Shown here one piece after another: positions 16,258 to 16,300 of a stretch of DNA of 16,300 nucleotides. Source of the DNA: Tritrichomonas foetus. Its lineage: Eukaryota; Parabasalia; Tritrichomonadida; Tritrichomonadidae. Both the position numbers and the translations under genes were made by a program. How positions within the stretch are numbered: position 1 is the stretch's first letter; the number at the start of each line of letters is the position of its first letter. The notes under the pieces are model-generated. The model was not told the DNA's origin. It ran no database searches and saw only the letters and a list, made by a program, of their open reading frames with translations. The DNA is taken from contig MLAK01001421.1 in NCBI GenBank assembly GCA_001839685.1, forward strand, positions 1-16,300, given 5' to 3'.

Positions 16258-16300
16258 CACCATAAACCTTTGCCCTAACGCCATCACTAATGACATACAC

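Overview
The window looks like nuclear DNA of a trichomonad (parabasalid) protist. It is strongly AT-rich, has compact genes that are mostly intronless, and carries a DUF3447-plus-ankyrin protein of the type greatly expanded in Trichomonas and Tritrichomonas. It also holds an intact mariner transposon, and two genes have TCAYTW-like initiator motifs a few bases upstream of their ATG. The species cannot be fixed from sequence alone; Tritrichomonas is my guess.

Layout, left to right. A 58-bp sequence with an internal hairpin opens the window (1-58) and recurs inverted at 16200-16257. A leftward DUF3447/ankyrin gene follows (329-2601). Its first 394 codons are open, and its seven ankyrin repeats are then separated by 46-68 nt inserts that stop or shift the frame. 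About 190 bp upstream of it sits a complete mariner element (2791-4084) with TA flanks, 28-bp terminal repeats and an open 336-residue DD34D transposase. Next are a small orphan ORF (4532-4759), a leftward Ste24-type CAAX protease (5066-6376) and, head-to-head with it, a MYCBP/FAP174-like gene (6580-6868) that becomes full length only if a 25-nt intron is removed. A small dually acylated protein resembling LAMTOR1/p18 (7611-7886) is head-to-head with a Q-rich TAF4-like TFIID subunit (8045-9241). The right half holds a decayed-looking stretch, a 147-residue orphan (10314-10757), a small three-helix membrane protein (11737-12090) and a 1048-residue coiled-coil protein (12875-16021).

The genes do not form one pathway. 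They cover membrane and lipoprotein processing (Ste24, the acylated protein), transcription (TAF4-like), the flagellar axoneme (MYCBP/FAP174-like) and probably the cytoskeleton (coiled coil). A short GGTGAA/TTCACC motif is concentrated in several of the intergenic promoters and may be a shared control element.

The points most worth a second look are the 25-nt intron, the homologous inserts at every ankyrin repeat boundary, the inverted 58-bp repeats about 16.1 kb apart, the complete mariner, and the divergent TAF4-like and LAMTOR1-like candidates. I found no tRNA, rRNA or CRISPR array.
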